Part shown: positions 1 through 9,025 of the stretch, one piece after another
Numbering within the stretch: position 1 is the stretch's first letter
Layout: each line of letters starts with the position of its first letter
DNA from: BRH-c54 sp965284565
GTDB taxonomy: Bacteria > Bacteroidota > Bacteroidia > Flavobacteriales_E > Vicingaceae
Assembly: GCA_965284565.1 (NCBI GenBank)
Contig: OZ260100.1
Coordinates: 806,001 to 870,000 of the forward strand
Direction: 5' to 3'
Length of the DNA: 64,000 nucleotides
Made by a program: the position numbers and the translations under genes
The notes under the pieces: generated by a model
Seen by the model: the letters and a program-made list of their open reading frames with translations, nothing else
Told to the model about the DNA's origin: nothing
Databases searched by the model: none

Positions 1-90
1 GAGTTAATAAAAATTATTCCACCTGTCGGACTACAATGGAAAACACTGACTGACACAAAGTTTTTATTGCAATTGAATATTGAAGGTTAG
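1..90 (+). CDS. C-terminal tail of an unidentified protein (5' end outside window)
   Basis: Frame 1 is open from the first base to a TAG at 88-90 and encodes about 29 residues. The tail alternates hydrophobic and polar residues and ends in an aromatic/aliphatic strand, as the last strand of an outer-membrane beta-barrel would, but 29 residues cannot identify a family. No start is visible. The next gene begins 123 bp downstream behind its own promoter-like motif, so this is probably the end of a separate transcript. Confidence 0.4.
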   Translation, partial: ELIKIIPPVGLQWKTLTDTKFLLQLNIEG

Positions 91-187
91 TGAATTTAGT
101 GGTTTATCTAAGAAACAACCTCAAACCTCATAGCTTATCCTTTTAAACTCATAAACTTTTAAACTAAGTACTAACTTTTTATTTCCT

Positions 188-195
188 TAATTTTG
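188..195 (+). promoter_or_regulatory. Bacteroidota -7 promoter box for dusB
   Basis: TAATTTTG fits the TAnnTTTG -7 consensus of the Bacteroidota primary sigma factor and lies 18 bp before the dusB ATG. No good -33 TTTG is seen at the expected spacing, so only the -7 half is supported. Confidence 0.4.
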
Positions 196-213
196 TCCTA
201 ATTTTTAATATCA

Positions 214-1194
214 ATGGCAAAAATAGGCGACATAGAACTTGGAGAGTTCCCACTTTTACTTGCTCCAATGGAAGACGTTAGTGATCCACCTTTTCGTGCA
301 TTGTGCAAAGAAAATGGTGCCGATTTAATGTACACCGAATTTATTTCTTCGGAAGGACTGATTAGAGATGCGGCAAAAAGTGTAAAAAAACTCGATATTT
401 TTGAATACGAACGCCCTATTGGCATTCAGATTTTCGGAAACGATATTGAATCTATGCGTCAAGCAACAGAAGTAACCACCCAAGCCAACCCAGATATTAT
501 TGACATTAATTATGGTTGCCCTGTAAAAAAAGTAGCTTGTAAAGGTTCTGGAGCAGGTATTTTACAAGATATTCCTAAAATGGTAAAAATGACTGCCGAA
601 ATAGTAAAGTCAACTCATTTGCCAGTTACCGTAAAAACTCGTTTGGGTTGGGACGAAAGCACCAAATACATTGTTGAAGTAGCCGAAAGACTACAAGATG
701 TTGGCATACAGGCCATTTCTATACATGGCAGAACCAGAAAACAAATGTACAAAGGAGAGGCGGACTGGACCTTAATCGGTGAAGTAAAAAATAATCCCAG
801 AATGCATATCCCTGTTTTTGGTAACGGAGATGTTGATACTCCAGAAAAAGCCATAGAAAATAAAAACAGATTTGGAGTAGATGGCGTAATGATAGGTAGA
901 GCAAGTATTGGCTACCCATGGATTTTTAATGAGATAAAACACTTTATGGCTACTGGAGAACATCTTGCTCCACCAACCATAGAGCAACGTATAAATGTTG
1001 CCAAACGCCATTTAGAAATGTCTATAAAATGGAAAGGCGAAAAATTAGGTGTAGTGGAAATGCGAAGACACTATGCTAATTATTTTAAAGGAATTCCTCA
1101 TTTAAAAGAATTTAGAATAAAATTAGTTACTGAAAACAACCCCGAAATTTTATTCCACACCCTGGATGAAATTGCTACTGCGTTGAGTTATTAA
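214..1194 (+). CDS. dusB: tRNA-dihydrouridine synthase, DusB type
   Basis: This is a flavin enzyme that reduces uridine to dihydrouridine in the D-loop of tRNAs in the cytoplasm. The 326-residue length is normal for the family. The N-terminus carries the FMN-barrel motif LLAPMEDVSDPPFR (about residues 14-28). The NYGCPVKKV motif holds the presumed catalytic Cys102. Further TIM-barrel signatures are VKTRLGW, SIHGRTR and the phosphate-binding GNGDV and GVMIGRA stretches, followed by the helical tRNA-binding domain. The ATG start gives the usual family N-terminus and lies 18 bp after a -7 box. Its stop overlaps by 4 bp the stop of the convergent permease gene. DusB-type assignment is by overall similarity; the exact target uridine is not shown by the sequence. 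Confidence 0.95.
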   Translation: MAKIGDIELGEFPLLLAPMEDVSDPPFRALCKENGADLMYTEFISSEGLIRDAAKSVKKLDIFEYERPIGIQIFGNDIESMRQATEVTTQANPDIIDINYGCPVKKVACKGSGAGILQDIPKMVKMTAEIVKSTHLPVTVKTRLGWDESTKYIVEVAERLQDVGIQAISIHGRTRKQMYKGEADWTLIGEVKNNPRMHIPVFGNGDVDTPEKAIENKNRFGVDGVMIGRASIGYPWIFNEIKHFMATGEHLAPPTIEQRINVAKRHLEMSIKWKGEKLGVVEMRRHYANYFKGIPHLKEFRIKLVTENNPEILFHTLDEIATALSY

Positions 1195-2393
1195 AGATGT
1201 CTTTTAGTCAATACCCTCACCGGATACCAAGAGGCTAAAAACCCAATTATCAATACAATTATAGTGATGTACAGAAAATCCATCAACTCTAATTTTATTG
1301 GATAAAACTCTACCACACTACCTTCTAACCTTAAAATTCCAAATTGAATTTGCAACCAGCAAACAAAAGCTCCCAACAACATTCCAGAAAATGCTCCAAC
1401 TAAATTAATTATCATACCTTCCATAAAAAATAGCTGTCTAATAGTTTTTCTGGAAGCTCCCATGGTACGTAAAATCCAAATGTCTTTTTTCTTGTCAATA
1501 ATCAACATAGTAAGGGAACCAATTATATTAAATGAAGCGATTACCAATATAAAAGTGAGGATGAGAAAAGTAATCCATTTTTCGGTTTTGTTGGTTTTAA
1601 AAATTAACTCATTCAGCTCATGACGAGTTTTTACGGAATAAGTATCACCCAAAATGGCCTGAATTTTTTCTTTAACTTCTTCGGCATTTGCTTTCTTTTT
1701 CAATCCTAATTCTACAGAAGTAATTTTTCCTTTGTAAGAAAGTGCTTTTTGGGCAAAACGTAAGGGTGTTACCACATATTTAGTGTCAAAATCGGGGTTT
1801 ACGGAAAAAATTCCTGTAGGAATAGCAAATTTTCGTGTAAATTCATCAGTTGGGACAAAAGCTTTTATTAAACCTTTTTTAGGAACAATTACACTCACTT
1901 GTTCCACTATCATATTGTGTAAATACAAAGATAACTTATCAGCAATACCATAACCCAGCACCATTTTATTAGAATCATCCATCATCACTTTCCCTTCAAT
2001 CATTAAAGTATCTAAACCCGTCATTTCGTAAAACTGTGGTTCAACACCTTTTAAAGTTGCAATGGTTTGTTTCTCCATGTATTTCACCAACACCACATCT
2101 TCAACAGCATGATTATAAAACTTTACTTCTTCTAATTGCAAAATTTTATCTTTAGGAAAATCAGCAACTTCAAAAGTTTTACCTTTAGTAGCTTCAATTT
2201 TAATATCTGGATCAAAAGAAGCATAAAGCTTTTCAACTAAATCTTCTAACCCATTAAAAGCAGAAAGCACAATTACCAAGGCCAAAGTACCAACGGCAAT
2301 TCCCGATACAGAAATCCATGAAATAATGTTGATTACATTATGTGATTTTTTGGCAATAAAATACCTTTTTGCTATGTAAAGAGGAAAATTCAA
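1191..2393 (-). CDS. ABC transporter permease, LolC/LolE (FtsX/MacB) family
   Basis: This is an inner-membrane permease of the type that, with a LolD-like ATPase, extracts lipoproteins from the inner membrane. It has 400 residues with the expected topology: one N-terminal membrane segment (about 22-45), a large periplasmic domain (about 50-265) and three C-terminal segments (about 272-298, 320-350, 370-392). The coupling-helix motif KKKDIWILRTMGAS after the second segment is characteristic of LolC/E proteins. The start codon is TTG at 2393: the family N-terminus (PLYIAKRYF) begins right there, and no in-frame ATG lies between it and the stop codon seven codons upstream. No ATPase gene adjoins, which is usual for Bacteroidota. 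The actual substrate is inferred from family only. Confidence 0.85.
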   Translation of the reverse strand: MNFPLYIAKRYFIAKKSHNVINIISWISVSGIAVGTLALVIVLSAFNGLEDLVEKLYASFDPDIKIEATKGKTFEVADFPKDKILQLEEVKFYNHAVEDVVLVKYMEKQTIATLKGVEPQFYEMTGLDTLMIEGKVMMDDSNKMVLGYGIADKLSLYLHNMIVEQVSVIVPKKGLIKAFVPTDEFTRKFAIPTGIFSVNPDFDTKYVVTPLRFAQKALSYKGKITSVELGLKKKANAEEVKEKIQAILGDTYSVKTRHELNELIFKTNKTEKWITFLILTFILVIASFNIIGSLTMLIIDKKKDIWILRTMGASRKTIRQLFFMEGMIINLVGAFSGMLLGAFVCWLQIQFGILRLEGSVVEFYPIKLELMDFLYITIIVLIIGFLASWYPVRVLTKRHL

Positions 2394-2490
2394 CTGTCGT
2401 TTTGTATTGTTTTAAAACTAGTCGGCTAATTTACAACTTTTAAAATTAGTTAAAATCCATAGCCTCATTAAAAATGAGTGGGAATTTGAG

Positions 2491-2498
2491 TAACTTTG
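2491..2498 (+). promoter_or_regulatory. -7 promoter box for the redox operon at 2521-4720
   Basis: TAACTTTG matches TAnnTTTG exactly and ends 22 bp before the ATG of the small membrane protein. It is the only good -7 box in front of the four closely spaced genes that follow. Confidence 0.45.
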
Positions 2499-2520
2499 TA
2501 CTATAATCAACTAATCTTCT

Positions 2521-2745
2521 ATGCTCAATTGGATAAAAAACCATAAAATTTCTTTTCTTGTCGCTTTTTTAGGTGCTGCTGCTGGATATGCCTATTGGTA
2601 TTTTATTGGTTGTGATAGCGGCTCGTGTGCCATTACTTCTGTTTGGTACAGAACTGCTGCCTACGGAGCATTTATGGGTTGGTTATTAGGTGATTTTGCT
2701 AACGATAAATTTAACAAACAAGAAAATAAAACAGATCATGAATAA
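2521..2745 (+). CDS. Small membrane protein, DUF6132-like
   Basis: The 74-residue protein has two predicted membrane segments (about residues 10-28 and 46-62). They are separated by a short loop with two cysteines in IGCDSGSCAITS, a signature I associate with the small DUF6132-type proteins of Bacteroidota. Function is unknown. The loop cysteines could form a disulfide or bind a metal, but nothing here proves it. The last 8 bases overlap the start of the downstream peroxidase gene (ATG at 2738), so translational coupling with a redox operon is likely. The family name is from memory of the motif and should be treated as probable. Confidence 0.65.
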   Translation: MLNWIKNHKISFLVAFLGAAAGYAYWYFIGCDSGSCAITSVWYRTAAYGAFMGWLLGDFANDKFNKQENKTDHE

Positions 2746-3769
2746 AATTTCCTATCTAGCGTATGCTGTTGCTCTTACTGCACTATTAGCATGTGGTAAT
2801 GAAAAAACTGAAACAAAAGAAGTTGAACAAAAAGAACTTACAGAATTACAAGAACGCGCTAAAACACTTTTTGGAGAATTACCAGAAATAGCTGATAATC
2901 CTGAAAACCCTATTACTGAAGAAAAAGTAATTCTAGGAAAACAATTGTATTTTGATGTGAGGCTTTCAAAAGACAATACACAAAGTTGCAATACTTGCCA
3001 CAACCTCAATACTTTTGGCGTAGACAACTTGCCTACTTCACCAGGAAATGATGGTAAAAATGGAACAAGAAACTCTCCAACAGTATTGAATGCTGCTCTA
3101 CACGCTTCACAATTTTGGGATGGAAGAAATAAAGATGTGGAAGAACAAGCTGGAGGTCCAATTTTAAATCCTGTAGAAATGGCTATGCCAAGCGAAGAGT
3201 TTGTTATTGAAAGGATTTCAGGAATTGAAGAATACAAAGAGTTTTTTGCTAAAGCTTTCCCTCAAGAGGAACAACCAATTACTTACAAAAACCTACAAAA
3301 AGCCATTGGTGCTTTTGAGCGTAAATTAATTACTCCTTCAAAATTTGATGATTATTTAGCTGGGAATGACGAAGCATTAAACGAACAAGAAAAAAGAGGT
3401 TTAGAAACTTTTATGACTACAGGCTGCATCACTTGCCACAGCGGAAATGCATTGGGTGGACAATTAATCCAAAAATTTGGTCTGTTTGGTAATTATTGGG
3501 AACTTACCAAAAGCGATAGAATTGATGAAGGTAGATTTGAAGTTACCCAAAATGAAGCGGACAAATACTTCTTTAAATCACCATCACTTAGAAATATAGA
3601 AAAAACCTATCCTTATTTCCATGATGGAAGCGTAAAAGATTTGAATGAAGCTGTTAAGATAATGGCTAAATTGCAATTGAACAAAGAATTGACTGATGAA
3701 GAAACCAACGATATAGTTGCTTTCCTCAACACCTTAACGGGGGATGTTCCTCAAGAATTTAAACAATAA
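2738..3769 (+). CDS. Di-heme cytochrome c peroxidase (CcpA/MauG family) lipoprotein
   Basis: This periplasmic lipoprotein is predicted to reduce hydrogen peroxide with electrons from a small cytochrome. The start at 2738 (MNKISYLAYA) gives a signal peptide with a lipobox ending LLAC (Cys19); a longer frame upstream begins with GTG and would spoil it. Two heme c sites are visible, CNTCH at residues 84-88 and CITCH at 230-234. The family motifs around NSPTVLNAALH, FWDGR and FKSPSLRNIEKTYPYFHDGSV are present, the last containing the region of the distal ligand. The 343-residue length is normal. It lies in an apparent operon with a DUF3365-type heme protein (5 bp downstream) and a thioredoxin. 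MauG-type oxidase activity on another substrate is possible, but the Bacteroidota peroxidase group fits better. Confidence 0.9.
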   Translation: MNKISYLAYAVALTALLACGNEKTETKEVEQKELTELQERAKTLFGELPEIADNPENPITEEKVILGKQLYFDVRLSKDNTQSCNTCHNLNTFGVDNLPTSPGNDGKNGTRNSPTVLNAALHASQFWDGRNKDVEEQAGGPILNPVEMAMPSEEFVIERISGIEEYKEFFAKAFPQEEQPITYKNLQKAIGAFERKLITPSKFDDYLAGNDEALNEQEKRGLETFMTTGCITCHSGNALGGQLIQKFGLFGNYWELTKSDRIDEGRFEVTQNEADKYFFKSPSLRNIEKTYPYFHDGSVKDLNEAVKIMAKLQLNKELTDEETNDIVAFLNTLTGDVPQEFKQ

Positions 3770-3774
3770 GTACG

Positions 3775-4413
3775 ATGTATAAAATTAGCTTTATTACTCT
3801 TATTTTAACTACTTTAGTTTTTGCTTGTAGTGATGAAAAAACTACTGAAAAAGAAGTAGAAGTTACAACTGAAGAACAACCGAAGCAAATTGCCGAAGGT
3901 GTTGAAGAACTTACCATAGAAGAAAGCCAAGCTTACACGCTAAAAGGTCAGGAAATTGCTCAACAAACCTTTAAAGCCTTGAGTGGAAACCTAAAAAAAG
4001 CCATGAGCGAAGGTGGCGTTAAAAATGCTGTTAAATTCTGTAATGTAAATGAAAGTGTTATTGTTGATTCTCTTTCAAAACATTATGATGTTAGCATTAA
4101 AAGAACCAGCCACAAACTACGAAACGAGAAAAACAAACCCAATGCTTCGGAGCAAGAAATGATTGATTACTATCTGAACGCTTCTAAAACTACCGAAGAT
4201 TTACTTCCCGAAGTAAAACGAAACACCGATAATACAGTAAGTTTTTACGCTCCTATTCATTTACAACCACTTTGTGTTACTTGCCACGGAACGGTAGGGA
4301 AACAAGTTGCTGAAGCTGATTACAAATCTATTTTAGCACTTTATCCTAACGATAAAGCAGTTGATTTTGATATTGATGAGTTTAGAGGAATTTGGAGTAT
4401 CACTTTTAAATAA
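3775..4413 (+). CDS. DUF3365 (Tll0287-like) monoheme lipoprotein
   Basis: The 212-residue protein has a lipoprotein signal (lipobox VFAC, Cys18) and an acidic linker of Glu/Thr residues to about residue 45. The rest is a Tll0287-like heme domain: the central KNAVKFCN segment and the heme motif CVTCH (167-171) preceded by APIHLQPL are typical of DUF3365. Family members are proposed redox or gas sensors or electron carriers; the role here is unknown. It begins 5 bp after the peroxidase stop and ends 10 bp before thioredoxin, so it is probably co-transcribed and may pass electrons to, or sense the same oxidant as, the peroxidase. The latter is inference from position. Confidence 0.8.
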   Translation: MYKISFITLILTTLVFACSDEKTTEKEVEVTTEEQPKQIAEGVEELTIEESQAYTLKGQEIAQQTFKALSGNLKKAMSEGGVKNAVKFCNVNESVIVDSLSKHYDVSIKRTSHKLRNEKNKPNASEQEMIDYYLNASKTTEDLLPEVKRNTDNTVSFYAPIHLQPLCVTCHGTVGKQVAEADYKSILALYPNDKAVDFDIDEFRGIWSITFK

Positions 4414-4423
4414 TTAATTTATC

Positions 4424-4720
4424 ATGGCAACATTTAATGAAATAATTAATTCCGACCAACCCGTTTTAGTAGATTTCTTTGCCACTTGGTGTAGTCCGTG
4501 CAAAGCCATGTCGCCAATTTTGGATGAGGTGGCAAAACAAGTTCAAGGCAAAGCCCGTGTATTAAAAATTGATGTAGATAAAAACCAACAAGCTGCTACA
4601 GCTTATCAGGTAAGAGGTGTGCCAACGCTTATTTTATTTAAAAATGGTCAACAGCTTTGGAGACAATCAGGTGTTATAGATGCCAATCAGTTAGTGCAAA
4701 TTATTAATCAGCATAGCTAA
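4424..4720 (+). CDS. trxA: Thioredoxin
   Basis: This is a 98-residue single-domain thioredoxin without a signal peptide, so it is cytoplasmic. The active site is WCSPC (Cys23, Cys26), with Ser in place of the usual Gly, and the cis-proline loop RGVPTLILF follows near residue 65-73. It reduces protein disulfides using thioredoxin reductase, which is not encoded in this window. It is the last gene of the operon that contains the peroxidase and the DUF3365 protein, 10 bp after the latter. This location suggests an oxidative-stress role rather than the sole housekeeping thioredoxin of the cell, but that is inference. Confidence 0.92.
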   Translation: MATFNEIINSDQPVLVDFFATWCSPCKAMSPILDEVAKQVQGKARVLKIDVDKNQQAATAYQVRGVPTLILFKNGQQLWRQSGVIDANQLVQIINQHS

Positions 4721-4742
4721 TACATATCTTAAAAAAGTTCAT

Positions 4743-4750
4743 TAGCTTTG
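4743..4750 (+). promoter_or_regulatory. -7 promoter box before the first barrel gene
   Basis: TAGCTTTG fits TAnnTTTG and ends 50 bp before the ATG at 4801. It would serve the three tightly linked genes 4801-9007. No convincing -33 element is seen. Confidence 0.35.
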
Positions 4751-4800
4751 GTGCTTTATTTTTAAGCAAAACATTATCACTGTCTTCAGTATTAAAACTA

Positions 4801-6375
4801 ATGAATAAGCAAATCGGCATAATTTTTTTACTTTTTTTGCTTACTACCCAATTAGCCTTTAGTCAGCAACTTAACCTACCACTTAACCGAGAATTTAACT
4901 TGGTTAATCAAAAAGAATTTAATGCATTAGATAATAATGTACATACTTCTTTCTTACCTATTCTACAATCTAAAGTAACAACTGATAGCTTTTCTTTGCT
5001 TAAAAACTATGAGCAAGACGCTTACCTCATCAATGTAAACAAGACTTATCTTAAAGATAAATCGTGGTTTTCTAGAAAACTATTTCACGAAAATTTTGTA
5101 CGAGTAGATACTGGAGATTTTTATCTTACCATAGATCCTTTACTGAATTTGGAAATGGGACAAGATGGCGAAGCTACAAACCAAGATCAAACCTTGTATG
5201 TAAATACAAGAGGAATTATTGCTAAAGGACATATTGGCGAAAAATTTTCTTTCCAAACTGCCTTGTACGAAAACCAAGCGGTTTTTCCAGATTACATGGC
5301 AGCTTATGTACGCTCAACCAATGTTGTTCCTGGACAAGGAAGGGTAAAACGTTTTAAAGATAATGGATTTGATTACAACGCTGCAACTTCATACATTTCT
5401 TATTCTCCTAGTAAACATTTCAACTTTCAGTTAGGCAACGATAAGCAATTTATAGGTAATGGTTATCGTTCCATTCTGCTTTCCGATTATGCTTTTCATT
5501 ATCCGTATTACAAAGCTACAGCTTGGTTTGGTAAAAAAAATCAATTTCAATATACCAAAGTAAACACCGGATTATCTAGCCTCGACAGAAGAGAACAAGG
5601 TTCAACTCCCGAAGAATTGTTTATGCGTAAAAGCATGTCAGTGCATTATTTAAGTTGGATAGCTACCAAATGGCTGCATTTAGGTTTTTTCGAATCAACT
5701 GTATGGCAAACAGAAGACAGCAGCGGCACAAAACCCTACAATTTTATGCAGTTAAACCCTGTTTTATTTGCTAATACACTTAGCACAGGTTTCGATAGTA
5801 AAAATAATTCTCAATTGGGGCTTAATGCAAAAATTAAGTTGCCCATAAAAACTATTCTTTACGGTCAGCTGTTGTATGATGGTAATAAAAACCACACCAA
5901 AACAGGTTATCAGGCAGGAATTAAGTTTTTTGGAATTACAGGGATGACTTTACAAGCAGAATTTAACCATGTTGAGCCTTATACATACAGCAATAATATT
6001 CCTTTACAAAATTATTCCCATTTTAATGAACCTCTAGCTCATCCTTATGGAGCTAACTTTGACGAGATGGTTGGGATAATGAATTATAAATACAAACGAA
6101 TTTTTACTCAAACAAAAGTAAATTACGCTAAACTAAACTCTCAAGGAAGCAATATTTTTGCAAGCAACGAAAACACCATTTTAATCGTTCCCACCACAGC
6201 TGATTTAATAAACATTCAGGCACATGTGGGTTTTTTAATTAACCCTAAAAACAACATGGCTTTGATGGTAGGATTATCTCAAAGAACTTTAACTACAGAT
6301 TTTGGAGAACATAAAACAAATTATATTTATTTTGCATTAAGAACTTCATTAAGAAACTTATATAGCGATATTTAA
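4801..6375 (+). CDS. Outer-membrane barrel protein, RemB/Wzi-like (copy 1)
   Basis: The 524-residue protein starts with a signal peptide (MNKQIGIIFLLFLLTTQLAFSQ) and then shows the alternating pattern of an outer-membrane beta-barrel. It shares conserved blocks with the paralogue at 7418-9007: FIGNGYRSILLSDY near residue 217, TKWLHLGFFES, and the stretch around NYSHFNEPLAHPYGANF. These blocks recall capsule-assembly Wzi-like and gliding-motility RemB proteins of Bacteroidota. The stop lies 2 bp before the WecA-type gene, which itself overlaps the second paralogue, so all three are probably one operon for surface polysaccharide or motility. I cannot tell RemB from a generic Wzi-like protein by eye. 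Confidence 0.7.
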   Translation: MNKQIGIIFLLFLLTTQLAFSQQLNLPLNREFNLVNQKEFNALDNNVHTSFLPILQSKVTTDSFSLLKNYEQDAYLINVNKTYLKDKSWFSRKLFHENFVRVDTGDFYLTIDPLLNLEMGQDGEATNQDQTLYVNTRGIIAKGHIGEKFSFQTALYENQAVFPDYMAAYVRSTNVVPGQGRVKRFKDNGFDYNAATSYISYSPSKHFNFQLGNDKQFIGNGYRSILLSDYAFHYPYYKATAWFGKKNQFQYTKVNTGLSSLDRREQGSTPEELFMRKSMSVHYLSWIATKWLHLGFFESTVWQTEDSSGTKPYNFMQLNPVLFANTLSTGFDSKNNSQLGLNAKIKLPIKTILYGQLLYDGNKNHTKTGYQAGIKFFGITGMTLQAEFNHVEPYTYSNNIPLQNYSHFNEPLAHPYGANFDEMVGIMNYKYKRIFTQTKVNYAKLNSQGSNIFASNENTILIVPTTADLINIQAHVGFLINPKNNMALMVGLSQRTLTTDFGEHKTNYIYFALRTSLRNLYSDI

Positions 6376-6377
6376 CT

Positions 6378-7421
6378 ATGGAAATCATTTTACCAATAAT
6401 TACGTCTTTTTTGATTGTGTTGTTAGCAACTCCATCCTTCATTACTATTGCTAAAATGAAGCATTTATTTGATGACCCAACAGAAAGTAGAAAAATTCAT
6501 AGTGAAAAAACACCTTCCATGGGGGGAATGATGATTTTTGCAGGCATACTTTTTTCGTTTTTACTTTGGTTGCCTATTAAAGAAATAGGTGTTATTAAAT
6601 ATCTTGTTCCAGCAATGTTAATTATGTTTTTTGTGGGAATGAAAGATGATATTATTGGTACTGCTCCTGCCAAAAAATTAGCTGCCCACCTATTTTGTGC
6701 TTTTATTATGGTGTTTATGGCAAATGTGAAGCTTACCAGTTTGCACGGTTTATTTGGTATAAGAGAAATTCCTGATTATGTAGGCGTTTTACTTTCTGTT
6801 TTTACCTATATTGTAATTATTAATGCTTTTAATTTAATTGATGGAGTTGATGGATTAGCTGCTGGAGTTGGCTTAATAGCCGCTTCATTTTTTGGCGCTT
6901 GGTTTTATTTTGCCAACGATTGGATTTATGCTGTACTTTCCTTTGCTATTGCAGGAAGTTTATTAGGTTTTTTAAGGTTTAACTTTAATCCAGCAAAAAT
7001 ATTTATGGGCGATTCAGGCTCACTCACCATTGGATTTTTGATGGCAGTACTGGCAATAGAAATGGTAGAATATAAAGCTACCGACTTACCCAATATAATA
7101 CAAAATATTTCCAAACCCATTTTAGCCATGTCTATTTTGGTATATCCTTTAGTAGATACCATCAGGGTTTTTACTATCAGAATTTTAAGTGGGGTTTCTC
7201 CTTTTCGTGCCGACAGAAATCACATCCATCACAGATTATTAGATTTAGGTTTATCGCACAGACAAACAGTAATTATAATCTATCTGTTTAATATATTAAT
7301 AGTTGGAGGAGCAGTTTTTGCTCAACAATTTAATCCAAGTTATTCCTTTGTAGCACTTACCGCTGCGGTAATTCTATCTACTCAAATTCCTTTTTTATTT
7401 AAACTGAAAAAGAAAAAATGA
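6378..7421 (+). CDS. wecA: Undecaprenyl-phosphate sugar-1-phosphate transferase, WecA/MraY family
   Basis: This polytopic inner-membrane enzyme transfers a sugar-1-phosphate from a UDP-sugar to undecaprenyl phosphate, the first lipid-linked step of a surface polysaccharide. About ten membrane segments span 347 residues. Visible family motifs are the cytoplasmic loop with TPSMGGMM, the KDDIIG acidic pair (about residue 90), the NAFNLIDGVDGLAAG block (about 148-163), GDSGSLTIGF (about 211-220) and the WecA-type HIHHRLLDLGLSHRQ loop (about 281-295). The last motif separates it from MraY. It starts 2 bp after one RemB/Wzi-like gene and overlaps the next by ATGA, which ties it to surface glycan assembly or gliding. 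The sugar (GlcNAc is usual) is not shown by the sequence. Confidence 0.88.
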   Translation: MEIILPIITSFLIVLLATPSFITIAKMKHLFDDPTESRKIHSEKTPSMGGMMIFAGILFSFLLWLPIKEIGVIKYLVPAMLIMFFVGMKDDIIGTAPAKKLAAHLFCAFIMVFMANVKLTSLHGLFGIREIPDYVGVLLSVFTYIVIINAFNLIDGVDGLAAGVGLIAASFFGAWFYFANDWIYAVLSFAIAGSLLGFLRFNFNPAKIFMGDSGSLTIGFLMAVLAIEMVEYKATDLPNIIQNISKPILAMSILVYPLVDTIRVFTIRILSGVSPFRADRNHIHHRLLDLGLSHRQTVIIIYLFNILIVGGAVFAQQFNPSYSFVALTAAVILSTQIPFLFKLKKKK

Positions 7422-9007
7422 GAGTACTCCTCTACATATTCTTATTATTAAGTGCTTTTCAACCTGTATTAGCACAAAATTTTAATATTAATAACGAACG
7501 TACTTTTGAATACCTTTACCTAAACCACTTAGATACTGCTGTCGATTTTCATACGGCCATAAAACCTTACAACAAAAAAGAAGTTGATAGAATTATTTCT
7601 TACGATACTACCATTTCTCAACTTGAACTTACTACTTCAAAAGGTGTTGTAAACAAATTATTCAATCAACACCTCATCGAAAAACAAGGCAATTTCTATC
7701 TTAACATCAACCCTATTATAAATGCAGTAAGTACCTTAGAAAAAGCTGACAATTACAGTGAAAACTTATTGGAAACTAGTGCTGGAATTCAACTACAAGC
7801 TGCTTTAGGAGAAAAATGGAGTGCCGAATTTGATTTTCTTTACGATTATTCCACCTATCCGAGCCATATTGATGCAATGGTTCAAAGCAAAAATATTAGT
7901 CCAGGATATGGTTATACAAAAAATGATGCTGCTATTTTCTCTCAAGGAAACTTAACCTTTACACCAAATGATATTTTTACCGTACAAGCAGGTTACGGCA
8001 AACATTTTATTGGTGATGGTTATCGCTCACTTTTATTATCTGATTTTGCCAACAGTTATCCTTACTTAAAAGTTACTGCCAATATTTGGAAAATTAAATA
8101 CATGGCATTGTATTCCAATCATCAGGATATTCGTTTTACTGATGGAATTTATAACAATTACATGCAAAAGTTTGCTACCACCCACTACTTAAGCATGAAT
8201 GTTACCAAATGGTTGAATTTAGGCTTTTTTGAAAGCATTGTTTTTCAATCTCAAGAAAAAGAATTTTACAGAGGTTATGATTTGTCTTATTTAAACCCAA
8301 TTATCTTTTTACGTTCTACAGAATATGCGTTGGGTTCATCTGATAATGCACTAATGGGTGGAAGTATAAAAATGCGTATTCTAAAAAAATATATCTTTTA
8401 CGGACAATTATTATTTGATGAATTTTTGTTAGATGAATTAAAAGCAGGAAACGGTTGGTGGGCAAATAAATATGGTGTTCAGGCCGGATTGAAATTTATA
8501 GAACCGCTTAATATTAAAAGATTACGTTTGCAATTAGAATATAACGAAGTAAGACCTTTTACTTACAGTTATTTTTATAGAAGCACTAATGTAAGCACGC
8601 TTCAAAATTATGCTCATTTTAATGCTCCATTAGCACATCCCTTGGGAGCAAATTTTAAAGAAATAACTGCCTCAGCTTTTTATGCTAAAAAACGTTGGAT
8701 TTTTGAACTGCACAGCACATTGGCAAAAGTAGGTTTAGACACTAACGGATATTCATTAGGTCAGGATGTTTACCAACCTTATAACAACCGTGAAGACGAC
8801 TACGGATACTACACTCTTAACGGATTAAAAACTAACATTATGAATAATACCGTAAAAATCTCTTACGTATTAAATCCGAAATCAAACATGATTTTGCAAG
8901 CTGGTGTAACCAATAGAACTTTCTCTAATAATTATGCTGACCTTTCTTCCAACCTGTTTTTTATTGGTTTAAAAACAGCCATTACCAATAGGTATAGTGA
9001 TTTTTAG
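7418..9007 (+). CDS. Outer-membrane barrel protein, RemB/Wzi-like (copy 2)
   Basis: This is the second member of the pair flanking the WecA-type gene, 529 residues, with signal peptide MRVLLYIFLLLSAFQPVLAQ. Shared blocks with copy 1 include GKHFIGDGYRSLLLSDF (about residue 195-211), TKWLNLGFFESIVFQ and NYAHFNAPLAHPLGANF. Both end in a short strand containing RN(L)YSD(I/F) or NRYSDF, typical of barrel C-termini. Its ATG overlaps the previous stop (ATGA), which indicates translational coupling. The two copies have clearly diverged, so they probably do different parts of one task, such as binding and exporting a polysaccharide, rather than being recent duplicates. The gene is followed by a convergent gene 18 bp away with no obvious terminator. 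Confidence 0.7.
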   Translation: MRVLLYIFLLLSAFQPVLAQNFNINNERTFEYLYLNHLDTAVDFHTAIKPYNKKEVDRIISYDTTISQLELTTSKGVVNKLFNQHLIEKQGNFYLNINPIINAVSTLEKADNYSENLLETSAGIQLQAALGEKWSAEFDFLYDYSTYPSHIDAMVQSKNISPGYGYTKNDAAIFSQGNLTFTPNDIFTVQAGYGKHFIGDGYRSLLLSDFANSYPYLKVTANIWKIKYMALYSNHQDIRFTDGIYNNYMQKFATTHYLSMNVTKWLNLGFFESIVFQSQEKEFYRGYDLSYLNPIIFLRSTEYALGSSDNALMGGSIKMRILKKYIFYGQLLFDEFLLDELKAGNGWWANKYGVQAGLKFIEPLNIKRLRLQLEYNEVRPFTYSYFYRSTNVSTLQNYAHFNAPLAHPLGANFKEITASAFYAKKRWIFELHSTLAKVGLDTNGYSLGQDVYQPYNNREDDYGYYTLNGLKTNIMNNTVKISYVLNPKSNMILQAGVTNRTFSNNYADLSSNLFFIGLKTAITNRYSDF

Positions 9008-9025
9008 GTAACTCCATTTTACAAT

